Shown: piece after piece, positions 44,846 to 53,440 of the stretch
Layout: each line of letters opens with the position of its first letter
Position numbering within the stretch: position 1 is the first letter of the stretch
Program-made: the position numbers and the translations under genes
The notes under the pieces: generated by a model
Database searches by the model: none
Seen by the model: only the letters and a program-made list of their open reading frames with translations
Told to the model about the DNA's origin: nothing
DNA from: Vibrio galatheae
GTDB taxonomy: Bacteria; Pseudomonadota; Gammaproteobacteria; Enterobacterales; Vibrionaceae
Direction: 5' to 3'
Assembly: GCF_000967545.1 (NCBI RefSeq)
Contig: NZ_JXXV01000018.1
Location: 186,001-250,000, forward strand
DNA: 64,000 nt

Positions 44846-44907
44846 ACCGAACCCATTTCATAAGGGTGGCATAAGCCTCCCTTACTGACATCAACACCGA
44901 ATAAAAC

Positions 44908-45810
44908 ATGCCGAATCAACTGTTCAATCAGATCCCTGCAGGGGTCCGTTTTATGCTTCTCTCCGCGCTGGGTTTTGCCCTCATGTCTGCGTGCGTTAAA
45001 TACGTCAGCAACTACGGCATCCCGCTATTTGAAATTGTGGCTGCACGTGCTTTGGTTTCTCTGATAATCAGCTATTTAGACGTCAAGCGTAAAGGCATTT
45101 GTGTCTGGGGTAACAACAAGCCATTACTCTTTGTTCGCGGCACGGTTGGTACCATAGCGTTAATGTGTGTTTATTATGCGGTGACCACTCTACCCCTCGC
45201 TGAAGCGACTATCTTGCAATACGTTCATCCGGTATTTACTGCTCTGCTCGGAGTGTTATTTCTCAAAGAACGAGTTCAAACCTCAACTGTGATTTGTATT
45301 GCTTTCTGTCTTGCAGGCCTTTGGGTGATGGTTCAGCCAAGCATCAACAATAACGCCAGTGTTGAGTTACCGCCATTAAGTATTGTGACCGCCCTGCTAG
45401 GCGCATTTGGTAGCTCGATTGCTTACGTAATTGTCAGGAAGTTAAGCCAAACAGAAGACAGCTCAGTGATTATTTTCTACTTTCCACTGGTTGCTCTGCC
45501 GACCTCGGTATTTTTAGTTTGGGATCAGTTTGTGTGGCCCAGTTTAACGCTGACATTTATTCTGTTCCTGGTTGGCGTATTTACTCAAATTGGCCAATAC
45601 GGCTTGACCAAAGCAATGCAAACTCAAGCTGCAGGCAAAGCCTCCGCCTATTCATATATTCAGATTGTATTTTCCGCCTTGATCGGCGTTTGGTTATTTA
45701 ACGAAGTTCCCTCATTCTGGACATACTTAGGCGGTGGGCTCATTGTAACTGGAGCGCTAATCAACGTCTTCGGCAGACGATTGTTAAAGCCTTGGATGCC
45801 CAACAGATAA
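44908..45810 (+). CDS. EamA/DMT-family transporter
   Basis: 300 residues with ten membrane segments in two EamA halves: LLSALGFALMSACVKYVSNY and LPLAEATILQYVHPVFTALL in the first, FGSSIAYVIVRKLSQTEDSS in the second. DMT proteins of this type export amino acids or small metabolites. Likely cotranscribed with the LysE-family gene before it. Confidence 0.88.
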   Translation: MPNQLFNQIPAGVRFMLLSALGFALMSACVKYVSNYGIPLFEIVAARALVSLIISYLDVKRKGICVWGNNKPLLFVRGTVGTIALMCVYYAVTTLPLAEATILQYVHPVFTALLGVLFLKERVQTSTVICIAFCLAGLWVMVQPSINNNASVELPPLSIVTALLGAFGSSIAYVIVRKLSQTEDSSVIIFYFPLVALPTSVFLVWDQFVWPSLTLTFILFLVGVFTQIGQYGLTKAMQTQAAGKASAYSYIQIVFSALIGVWLFNEVPSFWTYLGGGLIVTGALINVFGRRLLKPWMPNR

Positions 45811-45868
45811 CGTAAACTCACTAGTTAGGGCGAACCTCTAACAAAGCCATTTGTCGTCGCCCTTATGA

Positions 45869-47152
45869 TCACGCAGAAGCAAATAAGAAGGCATTTTTGC
45901 CCGAGCTTTTCACCTGATACATCGCATCATCAGCAAGCTTAAGTAGGTCTTTTAAGTTGTCAGCATCTTCAGGATAGGACGCGATACCAATGCTGGCGTT
46001 CACTTTAATGGTGCCCCCTTGCACGGCAATCGGTTCAGCGAGATGAGATAAGGTTCTCGCCGCCACTTGCTCAGTATCTTCAACACCAAACTGGAGGATG
46101 ACAAATTCATCACCGCCAATCCGCGCGAGCATATCAGATGCGCGAATGCTCGCTTGAATGCGTCGAGCAACGATTTTAAGAACCTCATCACCAATATCAT
46201 GACCATATTGGTCGTTGATCTCTTTAAAGCCATCGAGATCGATAAATAATACTCTGACCCGCTCACCCTTCTGCGCCGCGTCATCTAACGCCTGTTTCGC
46301 CACTTCCTGCATGTGGTGGAGACTAGCAACTTGAGTCAGGGTATCGGTCATTGCGATATCGTGAAGTTTTTTGCGCGCTTGTTCGACTTCTTGCAGAGCC
46401 TGATAGAGTTCGGTCACGTCATATTCCACGACGAGCAGTAAGAATTCACCCGTGAGCGGATGCCGTGTACGACGCACATCCAACGCATGCTGCCTATCAC
46501 CTTGAGTTGTGCGCATCACGTAATCCCAGCGCCCACCTTGATCTGCTATCGCTTTGGCGAGACATTCTCTGCCTTGCTCTGGGTCTGCAAAACGGGCGAC
46601 AAAGGCGCTAACACCTTTTGGTAGTGGTTGAGAATTAAGGTGAGCATAAGCCTCTGTGGCGGCTGGGTTCTCGATAACAACCTCACCTTGATCGGTAAAA
46701 GTCGTCGCCGCGACGCGTGTATAACGCATTGCTTCCACCAAGAGTAGGTTCTCTGGTTGTTCGCCCAGCTCTACTTTTTCGTTGATAAAAGCAATGATAC
46801 CGCGGTGTTTTTCAGGCCCAAGCAACACAGCGCGATGCATCATGAACACGGTTTTAGGTTTGCCGTTCGGGTAGGTGGTCCAAGGATCAATGGTGAGGCC
46901 ATTTTTAACGGCCAGTTCAAACGTTTGGGCCGTGCGATCTTTTGCGCCTTGAGTGTCGCCCGACAAATCCTTATCAATCAACTGCTGGACATCATCTAAG
47001 CCCCAGAAATCAACCGTAGCTTGATTACCCCACCACCAGCCATGCTTATCGAGGTCGAAAAACCACACCACATTTGGGATCAATTCATACAGTGCTAATT
47101 CATCATGACTCTTAATATGAACCAAGTGATCGTAATTGCTCGTGTGTTCCAT
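45869..47152 (-). CDS. PAS-GGDEF diguanylate cyclase, cytoplasmic
   Basis: 427 residues, no membrane segment. Two PAS-like modules (~18-125 and ~140-250) precede a GGDEF domain (~262-425). The active site GGDEF is at 346-350, with the substrate loop FIDLDGFKEINDQYGH. An RxxD inhibitory site (R337-D340) sits five residues before it, so the enzyme should be product-inhibited. WFFDLDKHGWWWGNQATVDF in PAS1 is unusually tryptophan-rich. Lone gene convergent with the EamA transporter. Confidence 0.92.
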   Translation of the reverse strand: MEHTSNYDHLVHIKSHDELALYELIPNVVWFFDLDKHGWWWGNQATVDFWGLDDVQQLIDKDLSGDTQGAKDRTAQTFELAVKNGLTIDPWTTYPNGKPKTVFMMHRAVLLGPEKHRGIIAFINEKVELGEQPENLLLVEAMRYTRVAATTFTDQGEVVIENPAATEAYAHLNSQPLPKGVSAFVARFADPEQGRECLAKAIADQGGRWDYVMRTTQGDRQHALDVRRTRHPLTGEFLLLVVEYDVTELYQALQEVEQARKKLHDIAMTDTLTQVASLHHMQEVAKQALDDAAQKGERVRVLFIDLDGFKEINDQYGHDIGDEVLKIVARRIQASIRASDMLARIGGDEFVILQFGVEDTEQVAARTLSHLAEPIAVQGGTIKVNASIGIASYPEDADNLKDLLKLADDAMYQVKSSGKNAFLFASA

Positions 47153-47343
47153 TCAATACGTCTACCTATACATCCTGCTTTGTAGTTAGCACAATAATAT
47201 AGCTAGTTAGACAAATCTATTCTGCAGATAGTGACGGAACGCTCAATCACTAGCTAAAGCAAAAATCAGTTTTGTATCTGTAGAGCACAACTAACGAACG
47301 GAGACGCAAACCGTCCGTTAATTGCTAACTGATTGATTGACGT

Positions 47344-47868
47344 TTAGGCCCCGGTTTGCTGTCCAAGTTTGTCAGACCAATCACGAATACCACAGAGCGC
47401 TTTTTCCACCACTTGGTCAACATTTTGCTCGACATCGACGAATATCGCCTCTTCCGTGCTAGGTTCTACCAAGGTATCAAACTGGCTTTGGAGCATATTT
47501 TTACTGGTAAAAAAGTGCCCCTTACGCTTTTGGTAACGCGCCCAAATGGTGTCAAAAGAGCCTCGTAGATAAACGGTGATTAGCTCAGGGTTGTTTTCTA
47601 TGAGCAAGCTTCTGTATTGAGGTTTCAAAGCGGAGCAAGCAATGACCCCGCCACCATTGGATACAAATAGTCGATTCAGGGTTTCTAACCAGCCCTGCCG
47701 ATCTTCATCGTTCAGCGGAATACCTTGACTCATTTTGTCTATATTGCTTTGTGGATGGAAATCATCGCCATCATAGAACGTCTCACCAAGCGATTTAGCG
47801 AGGCGCTCTCCTATACAACTTTTTCCACTTCCCGAAACACCCATAACGAGCACTTTCTGTTTATTCAT
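47344..47868 (-). CDS. Gluconokinase, part of the sugar ABC operon
   Basis: 174 residues: P-loop MGVSGSGKSCIGERLA, FYDGDDFHPQSNIDKMSQGI, PLNDEDRQGWLETLNRL, IACSALKPQYRSLL. This is the GntK/IdnK type, ATP + gluconate to 6-phosphogluconate. It lies 33 bases after the ABC ATPase and closes that operon. A second gluconokinase is encoded at 62305-62805; the two are clearly similar but not identical. Confidence 0.92.
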   Translation of the reverse strand: MNKQKVLVMGVSGSGKSCIGERLAKSLGETFYDGDDFHPQSNIDKMSQGIPLNDEDRQGWLETLNRLFVSNGGGVIACSALKPQYRSLLIENNPELITVYLRGSFDTIWARYQKRKGHFFTSKNMLQSQFDTLVEPSTEEAIFVDVEQNVDQVVEKALCGIRDWSDKLGQQTGA

Positions 47869-47901
47869 ATCTATATTACTGCTTTAGCGATCGGTTTGAA
47901 G

Positions 47902-48993
47902 TTACATACGACAGGTTGTTCCTGCATCAAAAATTGAGCATCGGGATACATCAATCTGCACACTCACCTTCTCACCAACAAAATACGATTTCTCGGTACT
48001 CGCACGATGGGATAAGGTGTGAGAATTGGTGAATTTCGTCCAAATAAGAGTGTCTGAGCCCATTGGTTCGACTAACTCAATACTGCCAGTAAGTACATTA
48101 TCGAGCGATTGCTCACCATCAAGGGTTGAAATGTGCTCTGGCCTAACACCAAAAGTTACCGCGCGCCCATGTTCTGGCGGCTGAGAAAATGGATAATCAC
48201 TAACATCCAATATCAACTCATCGGAGTAAAAGGTTGTTTTCCCGTTTTCGAGATATAAATGCCCCTGAATACAGTTCATCGCTGGCGACCCCAAAAATGT
48301 CGCAACAAACAAATTATTCGGTTTATTGTAAACGTTATCTGGAGTGTCGAGTTGTTGAATGACCCCATCTTTCATCACCGCAATACGGTCAGCTAGAGTC
48401 AGCGCTTCAATTTGATCATGGGTGACATAGATCATGGTCGAATTGATAGTTTGATGGAGTTTTTTAATTTCAAGACGAAGTTCTGCCCTAAGTTTTGCGT
48501 CTAGGTTCGACAACGGCTCGTCAAATAAATAGATATCCGCATCACGTACCAATGCTCGACCAATCGCTACTCGTTGTCGTTGCCCTCCAGACAAAGCGGA
48601 AGGTTTACGTTTTAGTAGTGGCTCCAGTTGGAGCAGTTTGGCCGCCCATTGCACCTTTTTCTCGATTGTCTGTTTGTCTACACCAGCGATTCTTAGTCCA
48701 AACGACATGTTTTTTTCAACGGTCATGGTTGGATACAAAGCGTAAGATTGAAATACCATTCCGATGCCGCGATCTTTGGGATCCGTCCATGTTACGTCTT
48801 TGTCATCAAAATGAATGGTGCCACCGCTGGTATCAATAAGACCACCAATCGCGTTGAGTAGAGTAGACTTGCCACACCCAGACGGGCCAAGTAGAACCAA
48901 AAACTCTCCATCCTGTATTGCTAGGTCAAGCTGTTTAACGATATGCGTCGTTTCGTAGCTGATATCAAGCTTGTTGATGTTTACCATACCCAT
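47902..48993 (-). CDS. Sugar ABC transporter ATP-binding protein (UgpC/MalK type)
   Basis: 363 residues: Walker [14 protein letters not shown], signature LSGGQRQRVAIGRAL, Walker B IYLFDEPLSNLDAKLR and the switch region in YVTHDQIEALTLAD, followed by a C-terminal OB-type (TOBE) regulatory domain as in MalK/UgpC (PDNVYNKPNNLFVATFLGSP). It energises the two permeases that precede it. Confidence 0.95.
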   Translation of the reverse strand: MGMVNINKLDISYETTHIVKQLDLAIQDGEFLVLLGPSGCGKSTLLNAIGGLIDTSGGTIHFDDKDVTWTDPKDRGIGMVFQSYALYPTMTVEKNMSFGLRIAGVDKQTIEKKVQWAAKLLQLEPLLKRKPSALSGGQRQRVAIGRALVRDADIYLFDEPLSNLDAKLRAELRLEIKKLHQTINSTMIYVTHDQIEALTLADRIAVMKDGVIQQLDTPDNVYNKPNNLFVATFLGSPAMNCIQGHLYLENGKTTFYSDELILDVSDYPFSQPPEHGRAVTFGVRPEHISTLDGEQSLDNVLTGSIELVEPMGSDTLIWTKFTNSHTLSHRASTEKSYFVGEKVSVQIDVSRCSIFDAGTTCRM

Positions 48994-48998
48994 AAGAA

Positions 48999-49907
48999 TT
49001 ATCCTTTTACTGCGCCAGAAGCGATACCACGAACAAACCAGCGTCCTGAAGCGACGTAAATGATCAGCGGTACAAGTGAAGTTAAAATAGTCGCGGCCAT
49101 ATTGACGTTATATGCCCGTTCTCCGGTCGTTGTATTGACAATATTGTTGAGCTGTACGGTCATTGGAAGATTGTCATTACCAGCGAACACCAAACCGATT
49201 AAAAAGTCGTTCCAAATGTTGGTCACCTGCATAATCACTGCAACAATCACAATCGGTACAGACATGGGTAACATAATGGTAAAGAACACCTTAAAGAATC
49301 CCGCGCCATCAATGCGTGCAGCATTAAACAGCTCCAAAGGCAACGTGCTGTAATAGTTACGAAATAGCAGAGTCATTACTGGCATGCCGAAAATGACGTG
49401 TGAAACAACTACACCCGTTAAAGTCCCGTAGATGCCGATATCTGCATAGACGCGAATCAACGGATAGATAAAAACTTGGTATGGGATAAACGCCCCCAGC
49501 AGCAAGCAAGCAAACAGTAAATTTGCACCTTTCATTTTCCAAAATGACAAGGCATAACCATTTACTGCACCAAACAGAACAGATATGGCAACGCTCGGGA
49601 TTAGAATTTTGACTGAGTTCCAAAAGCCGACCTGCAAGCCTTGGCATTCCAAACCTGTACAAGCGCTACTCCAAGCCACTTTCCAAGCATCCCAAGAAAA
49701 TTGCTCCGGTAACGCAAAAATAGAAGAAACACGAATTTCACTTAGTTCTTTAAACGACGTAACTAACATCACATAAAGCGGTAATAGAAAGAACAACGCT
49801 GTTAGCAGCAAAAAGCCATAGACTCCCGCTCTGCCCCATTTCGCTTTTATTGAGCTGCGTTTCTTTGTAGCCGGAGCGGAAAGTGTAGGTGAAAGTGTGG
49901 TGGACAT
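48999..49907 (-). CDS. Sugar ABC transporter permease (MalG type)
   Basis: 302 residues, six membrane helices, with the EAA coupling loop NAARIDGAGFFKVFFTIMLP. A short basic N-terminus precedes the first helix. Five bases before the ATPase gene and three after the other permease. Confidence 0.93.
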   Translation of the reverse strand: MSTTLSPTLSAPATKKRSSIKAKWGRAGVYGFLLLTALFFLLPLYVMLVTSFKELSEIRVSSIFALPEQFSWDAWKVAWSSACTGLECQGLQVGFWNSVKILIPSVAISVLFGAVNGYALSFWKMKGANLLFACLLLGAFIPYQVFIYPLIRVYADIGIYGTLTGVVVSHVIFGMPVMTLLFRNYYSTLPLELFNAARIDGAGFFKVFFTIMLPMSVPIVIVAVIMQVTNIWNDFLIGLVFAGNDNLPMTVQLNNIVNTTTGERAYNVNMAATILTSLVPLIIYVASGRWFVRGIASGAVKG

Positions 49908-49910
49908 AAG

Positions 49911-50804
49911 TTACCTACCTTGCTTTTTTATGTAATTTGAGTAGATAAAAGGCGCGATCAAGCATAGAACTGTCACTAACATGACACTTGATGCCGCTGT
50001 TGCGATACCGATATTGGCACGTTCGAACAAGTTATCCATGATGAACTTAGCTGGCACTTCACTCGCAATACCAGGACCGCCTCCGGTCATCGCGACCACG
50101 ACGTCATACATTTTAATGATGCTAATTGAGAGCAGAACAACCGTCGTAATAATCATTGGACGTAGCATAGGTAGGATGATACTGAGATACACTCGCCATG
50201 CAGGAATGCCATCAATTTTTGTCGCTTTCCATAAATCGTCATCAATTCCTCGTAAGCCAGCAAGTAGCAGAGCCATCACTAAGCCGGAACCCTGCCATAC
50301 TGCGGCAATAATGACGGTATAGAGCACCATATTAGGATCGACGATCCAATTAAATTGAAATGACTCCCACCCCAACTCTTGAACCGTTTTTTGTATGCCG
50401 AGCTGTGGATTAAAAATCCACTGCCAAACCAATCCCGTGACGATAAAAGACATCGCATAGGGGAATAGAAATACTGTTCTGAAAAAGCTCTCAGCTTTTA
50501 TTTTTTGGTCAATGAATACGGCAAGCAGAAAACCAAGCACGAAACAGATCGCCAAGAACAAGAATGCGATGGTCAACAGGTTCTCTAAAGACGTAATCCA
50601 ACGTGAAGTACTAAACAATCTTTCGTACTGCGAAAATCCAACAAAGTCAGATTTTGGTAACATCCTTGAGCTAGTAAAAGAGAGACGAACCGACCAAAAC
50701 ATCGTACCCATGTAAGCAATAAACACAGTCAGTGCCATAGGTAATGCAGCGATATATGCGAAAGCGTTTCGCTTAAGATGCCTTTGAAAGGCGACGATAT
50801 TCAT
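49911..50804 (-). CDS. Sugar ABC transporter permease (MalF type)
   Basis: 297 residues, six membrane helices, EAA loop LWKATKIDGIPAWRVYLSII. Pairs with the adjacent permease. A 73-base gap separates it from the binding-protein gene, which commonly holds a stabilising hairpin, though none is obvious here. Confidence 0.93.
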   Translation of the reverse strand: MNIVAFQRHLKRNAFAYIAALPMALTVFIAYMGTMFWSVRLSFTSSRMLPKSDFVGFSQYERLFSTSRWITSLENLLTIAFLFLAICFVLGFLLAVFIDQKIKAESFFRTVFLFPYAMSFIVTGLVWQWIFNPQLGIQKTVQELGWESFQFNWIVDPNMVLYTVIIAAVWQGSGLVMALLLAGLRGIDDDLWKATKIDGIPAWRVYLSIILPMLRPMIITTVVLLSISIIKMYDVVVAMTGGGPGIASEVPAKFIMDNLFERANIGIATAASSVMLVTVLCLIAPFIYSNYIKKQGR

Positions 50805-50877
50805 TCATGACTCCTTCGAACGAAAATATGAGAGCAGAATTTAAGAGGAAAGGCGCAGTACATGCGCCTTAGATAGA

Positions 50878-52104
50878 CTAGTTAGTTAGAGCATGAGCAA
50901 AGATAGAAACCGCTGTATCGGTAGACATATCTTGGCTATTCCAAACCTCGGTGACTGCGTCTTTTAATGCGCCATAGCGGAACTCTTCCATCAACATAGA
51001 GCCGTCTGGTACTTGGCGAGAGGCCACTTTCAGTATTTGAGCCCCTTTCTGTGCACAGATGTCCATGCTTGATACATCAATATCGGTTCGTACCGGAATC
51101 GAGCCTTTCAAATTGTTGAACTTGATTTGCGTTTCAGGGTTCAACATAGTTTCCACGAGCTTATTCTGAGCTGACACTTGCTGAGCATCTGTCGTTTTAG
51201 GGAAGACAAAAACATCACCACCGACAATATACAGCGACTCATCTCCTAGACCTGGGAAACAACCATAATCTTGACCTGGAACTTTGTTGGCCTGAGTAAA
51301 TTCGCCTTTCGCCCAGTCACCCATGACTTGAATACCCGCTTTGTCATTGATCACTAAGTTGGTAGTGTCGTTCCAGTTGCGGCCCGGTGAGCCTGCATCT
51401 ACATAAGGTTTCAGTTTGAGGAAAGTTTCAACAACCGTTCTAAACTGCTGAGAGTTCAATGTGTTGCTATCACGTTTACCTAATACGTCTAAGTACAACT
51501 GTTTGCCACCCACGTTACTTAACACGGTTGCAAATAACAGGTTCTCTTGCCAATTCTGACCACCTAATGCGAGTGGGATGTAACCAGCAGACTTAAGTTT
51601 ATCTAGGCTAGAGAAGAATTCCTCGATCGTTGTTGGTTCTGAGTTGATTCCTGCTTTTTCAAACGCCTCTTTTGAATACCAGAACCAACCTGGCATATGG
51701 ATATTAACCGGAGCGGCGTAAAAGTGACCGTCAACCTTGATCGCATCTAAAGTAGGTTTAGGTAAGATCTCTTCCCAACGATCCGATTTTGCCACTTCAT
51801 CAATATTATTTAGCATGCCTTCTGCAATCATTTCTCTGTATTGCTGAGAAGTATTAAATAACGCGGCGGTCGTCGGTGAACCACCAATCATGCGGTTAAT
51901 CGCAGCACTACGCGCATTTGAACCACCAGCGACGGCACTGTCTTTCCAAGTACCTCCCTCTGTCTCATATGCATCAGCTAATACTCGAATAGCTGCAGAT
52001 TCGCCGCCAGACGTCCACCAATGCATCACTTCCGCTTCTTCTTTAGCAAGAACAGGAGATGAAGCCAGTATAAAACTTACCGCTAGTGAGAGTTTTTTCA
52101 TCAT
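50878..52104 (-). CDS. Sugar ABC transporter substrate-binding protein
   Basis: 408 residues; signal peptide MKKLSLAVSFILASSPVLA (the second Met is the better start, three bases in). Family-1 extracellular binding protein with VMHWWTSGGESAAIRVLADA, then SGGSNARSAAINRM-type and IQVMGDWAKGEFTQANK segments. Such proteins bind oligosaccharides or modified sugars. First gene of the operon, 68 bp after a LacI-type operator. Confidence 0.93.
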   Translation of the reverse strand: MMKKLSLAVSFILASSPVLAKEEAEVMHWWTSGGESAAIRVLADAYETEGGTWKDSAVAGGSNARSAAINRMIGGSPTTAALFNTSQQYREMIAEGMLNNIDEVAKSDRWEEILPKPTLDAIKVDGHFYAAPVNIHMPGWFWYSKEAFEKAGINSEPTTIEEFFSSLDKLKSAGYIPLALGGQNWQENLLFATVLSNVGGKQLYLDVLGKRDSNTLNSQQFRTVVETFLKLKPYVDAGSPGRNWNDTTNLVINDKAGIQVMGDWAKGEFTQANKVPGQDYGCFPGLGDESLYIVGGDVFVFPKTTDAQQVSAQNKLVETMLNPETQIKFNNLKGSIPVRTDIDVSSMDICAQKGAQILKVASRQVPDGSMLMEEFRYGALKDAVTEVWNSQDMSTDTAVSIFAHALTN

Positions 52105-52171
52105 GAGAGTACCTTTAGTTTCGTTATTGTGTCGTCAGAAATAGGATATATTCGTTGGTCATTATATTTAT

Positions 52172-52187
52172 TTGGAATCGTTTCCAA
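52172..52187. promoter_or_regulatory. LacI-family operator upstream of the ABC operon
   Basis: TTGGAATCGTTTCCAA is a 16-bp near-perfect palindrome with a central CG, the form bound by LacI-family regulators. It lies in the 270-bp region between the ABC operon and the divergent lacI-type gene. A near copy is inside that gene at 52418. Confidence 0.75.
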
Positions 52188-52374
52188 TCGGGTGAATTTA
52201 TATCCTGATAGCTGTCACTGTTCCACTAAATATTTGGAGTTGTTATCTAACATGGGGGGTTGGTCACAAAAACTTAACAAGGCCATAAATTGGTCTAAAA
52301 ACACTATAAATATTGAGCTATTGGCACTAGTATGAATGAAAACAAGTCAAAACGAGCTTAAAGAGTTAGATTAA

Positions 52375-53388
52375 ATGGCAACTATTAAAGATGTAGCTAA
52401 ACTGGCAGGCGTCGGAGTTGGAACCGTTTCCAGATACCTTTCAGGAAATGCATCCATATCCGCGGAATCAGGCTCAAAGGTAGCCGCAGCCATGGCTGAA
52501 TTAAACTATCGACCAAACAGTATCGCTCGCTCACTGTCTTCAAAAAAATCAAATATCATTGGTTTGTGGGTTCCTTCGTTTTCAGGATCATTCCACCGAA
52601 AAATGCTGCAAACCATTGAACGTGAACTACGCAAAAGAGATAAGCACATAATCTTAGCCAACGCTGAAGATGCAAAAACCGACGAAGAGCGTATTGCTTG
52701 TTTAGATTATCTGATCGAACGCGACTGCGACGGGATACTCATGTCTTGCCCTGAACTCTCCGTATTTGAATTGGCAAAAATAGAAGCGCGCTATCCAAAA
52801 ATCGTGTTTATCAATCGCAGTCTAGATGCACTGAATGAGAAAACATTCTATCCCAACCACTACTTAGGTGGCCGCTTGGCAGCACAGCACTTGGTTGAAC
52901 TCGGCCATACTAAAATTGCCGTTGTTACAGGGCGAATGAACGCACAAGACGCGCAAAGTCGCCATAGAGGATTTCTAGACGAACTTGCATCATCAGGTAT
53001 CGAGATGCATGAAGAATTAATCGAATGTGGCGGCTATGGGTTCAAGCAAGGTGCGGAAGCAACTGAAAGACTACTCAAAAAAGAGCAGCCTTTTACCGCT
53101 CTATTTTGTGGTAACGACAACAGTGCTATGGCGGCAATTTCTACCATGAAGAAACATGGAATAGAGGCTGGTAAAGATATTTCGGTGATCGGTTATGATG
53201 ACATCGATCTCGCAGAGTTTACGTCTCCTTCCATGACCAGCATCCATGTGCCACTCGAAGATATCTCTCGCAACGCCTGCCATCAGATCCTTAACTTATG
53301 CTACGGCGAAGAACTGCCAGTGCAAAACCACTTTGAACCTAAATTATCAATCCGAGACTCAACACAACGCTTGAAACAACTCAAATGA
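52375..53388 (+). CDS. LacI-family transcriptional regulator of the ABC/GH94 locus
   Basis: 337 residues: HTH at 1-50 (TIKDVAKLAGVGVGTVSRYL), hinge helix, and a periplasmic-binding-like effector domain (PFTALFCGNDNSAMAAIS, ISVIGYDDIDLAEFTSPSMT). Divergent from the ABC operon and 37-52 bases upstream of the GH94 gene on the same strand. It probably represses both until the sugar is present. Confidence 0.92.
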   Translation: MATIKDVAKLAGVGVGTVSRYLSGNASISAESGSKVAAAMAELNYRPNSIARSLSSKKSNIIGLWVPSFSGSFHRKMLQTIERELRKRDKHIILANAEDAKTDEERIACLDYLIERDCDGILMSCPELSVFELAKIEARYPKIVFINRSLDALNEKTFYPNHYLGGRLAAQHLVELGHTKIAVVTGRMNAQDAQSRHRGFLDELASSGIEMHEELIECGGYGFKQGAEATERLLKKEQPFTALFCGNDNSAMAAISTMKKHGIEAGKDISVIGYDDIDLAEFTSPSMTSIHVPLEDISRNACHQILNLCYGEELPVQNHFEPKLSIRDSTQRLKQLK

Positions 53389-53440
53389 GAAGATTGAACA
53401 AGACTCAAATACTAAATCCAAAAAGATGAAAGGTGTAGAA

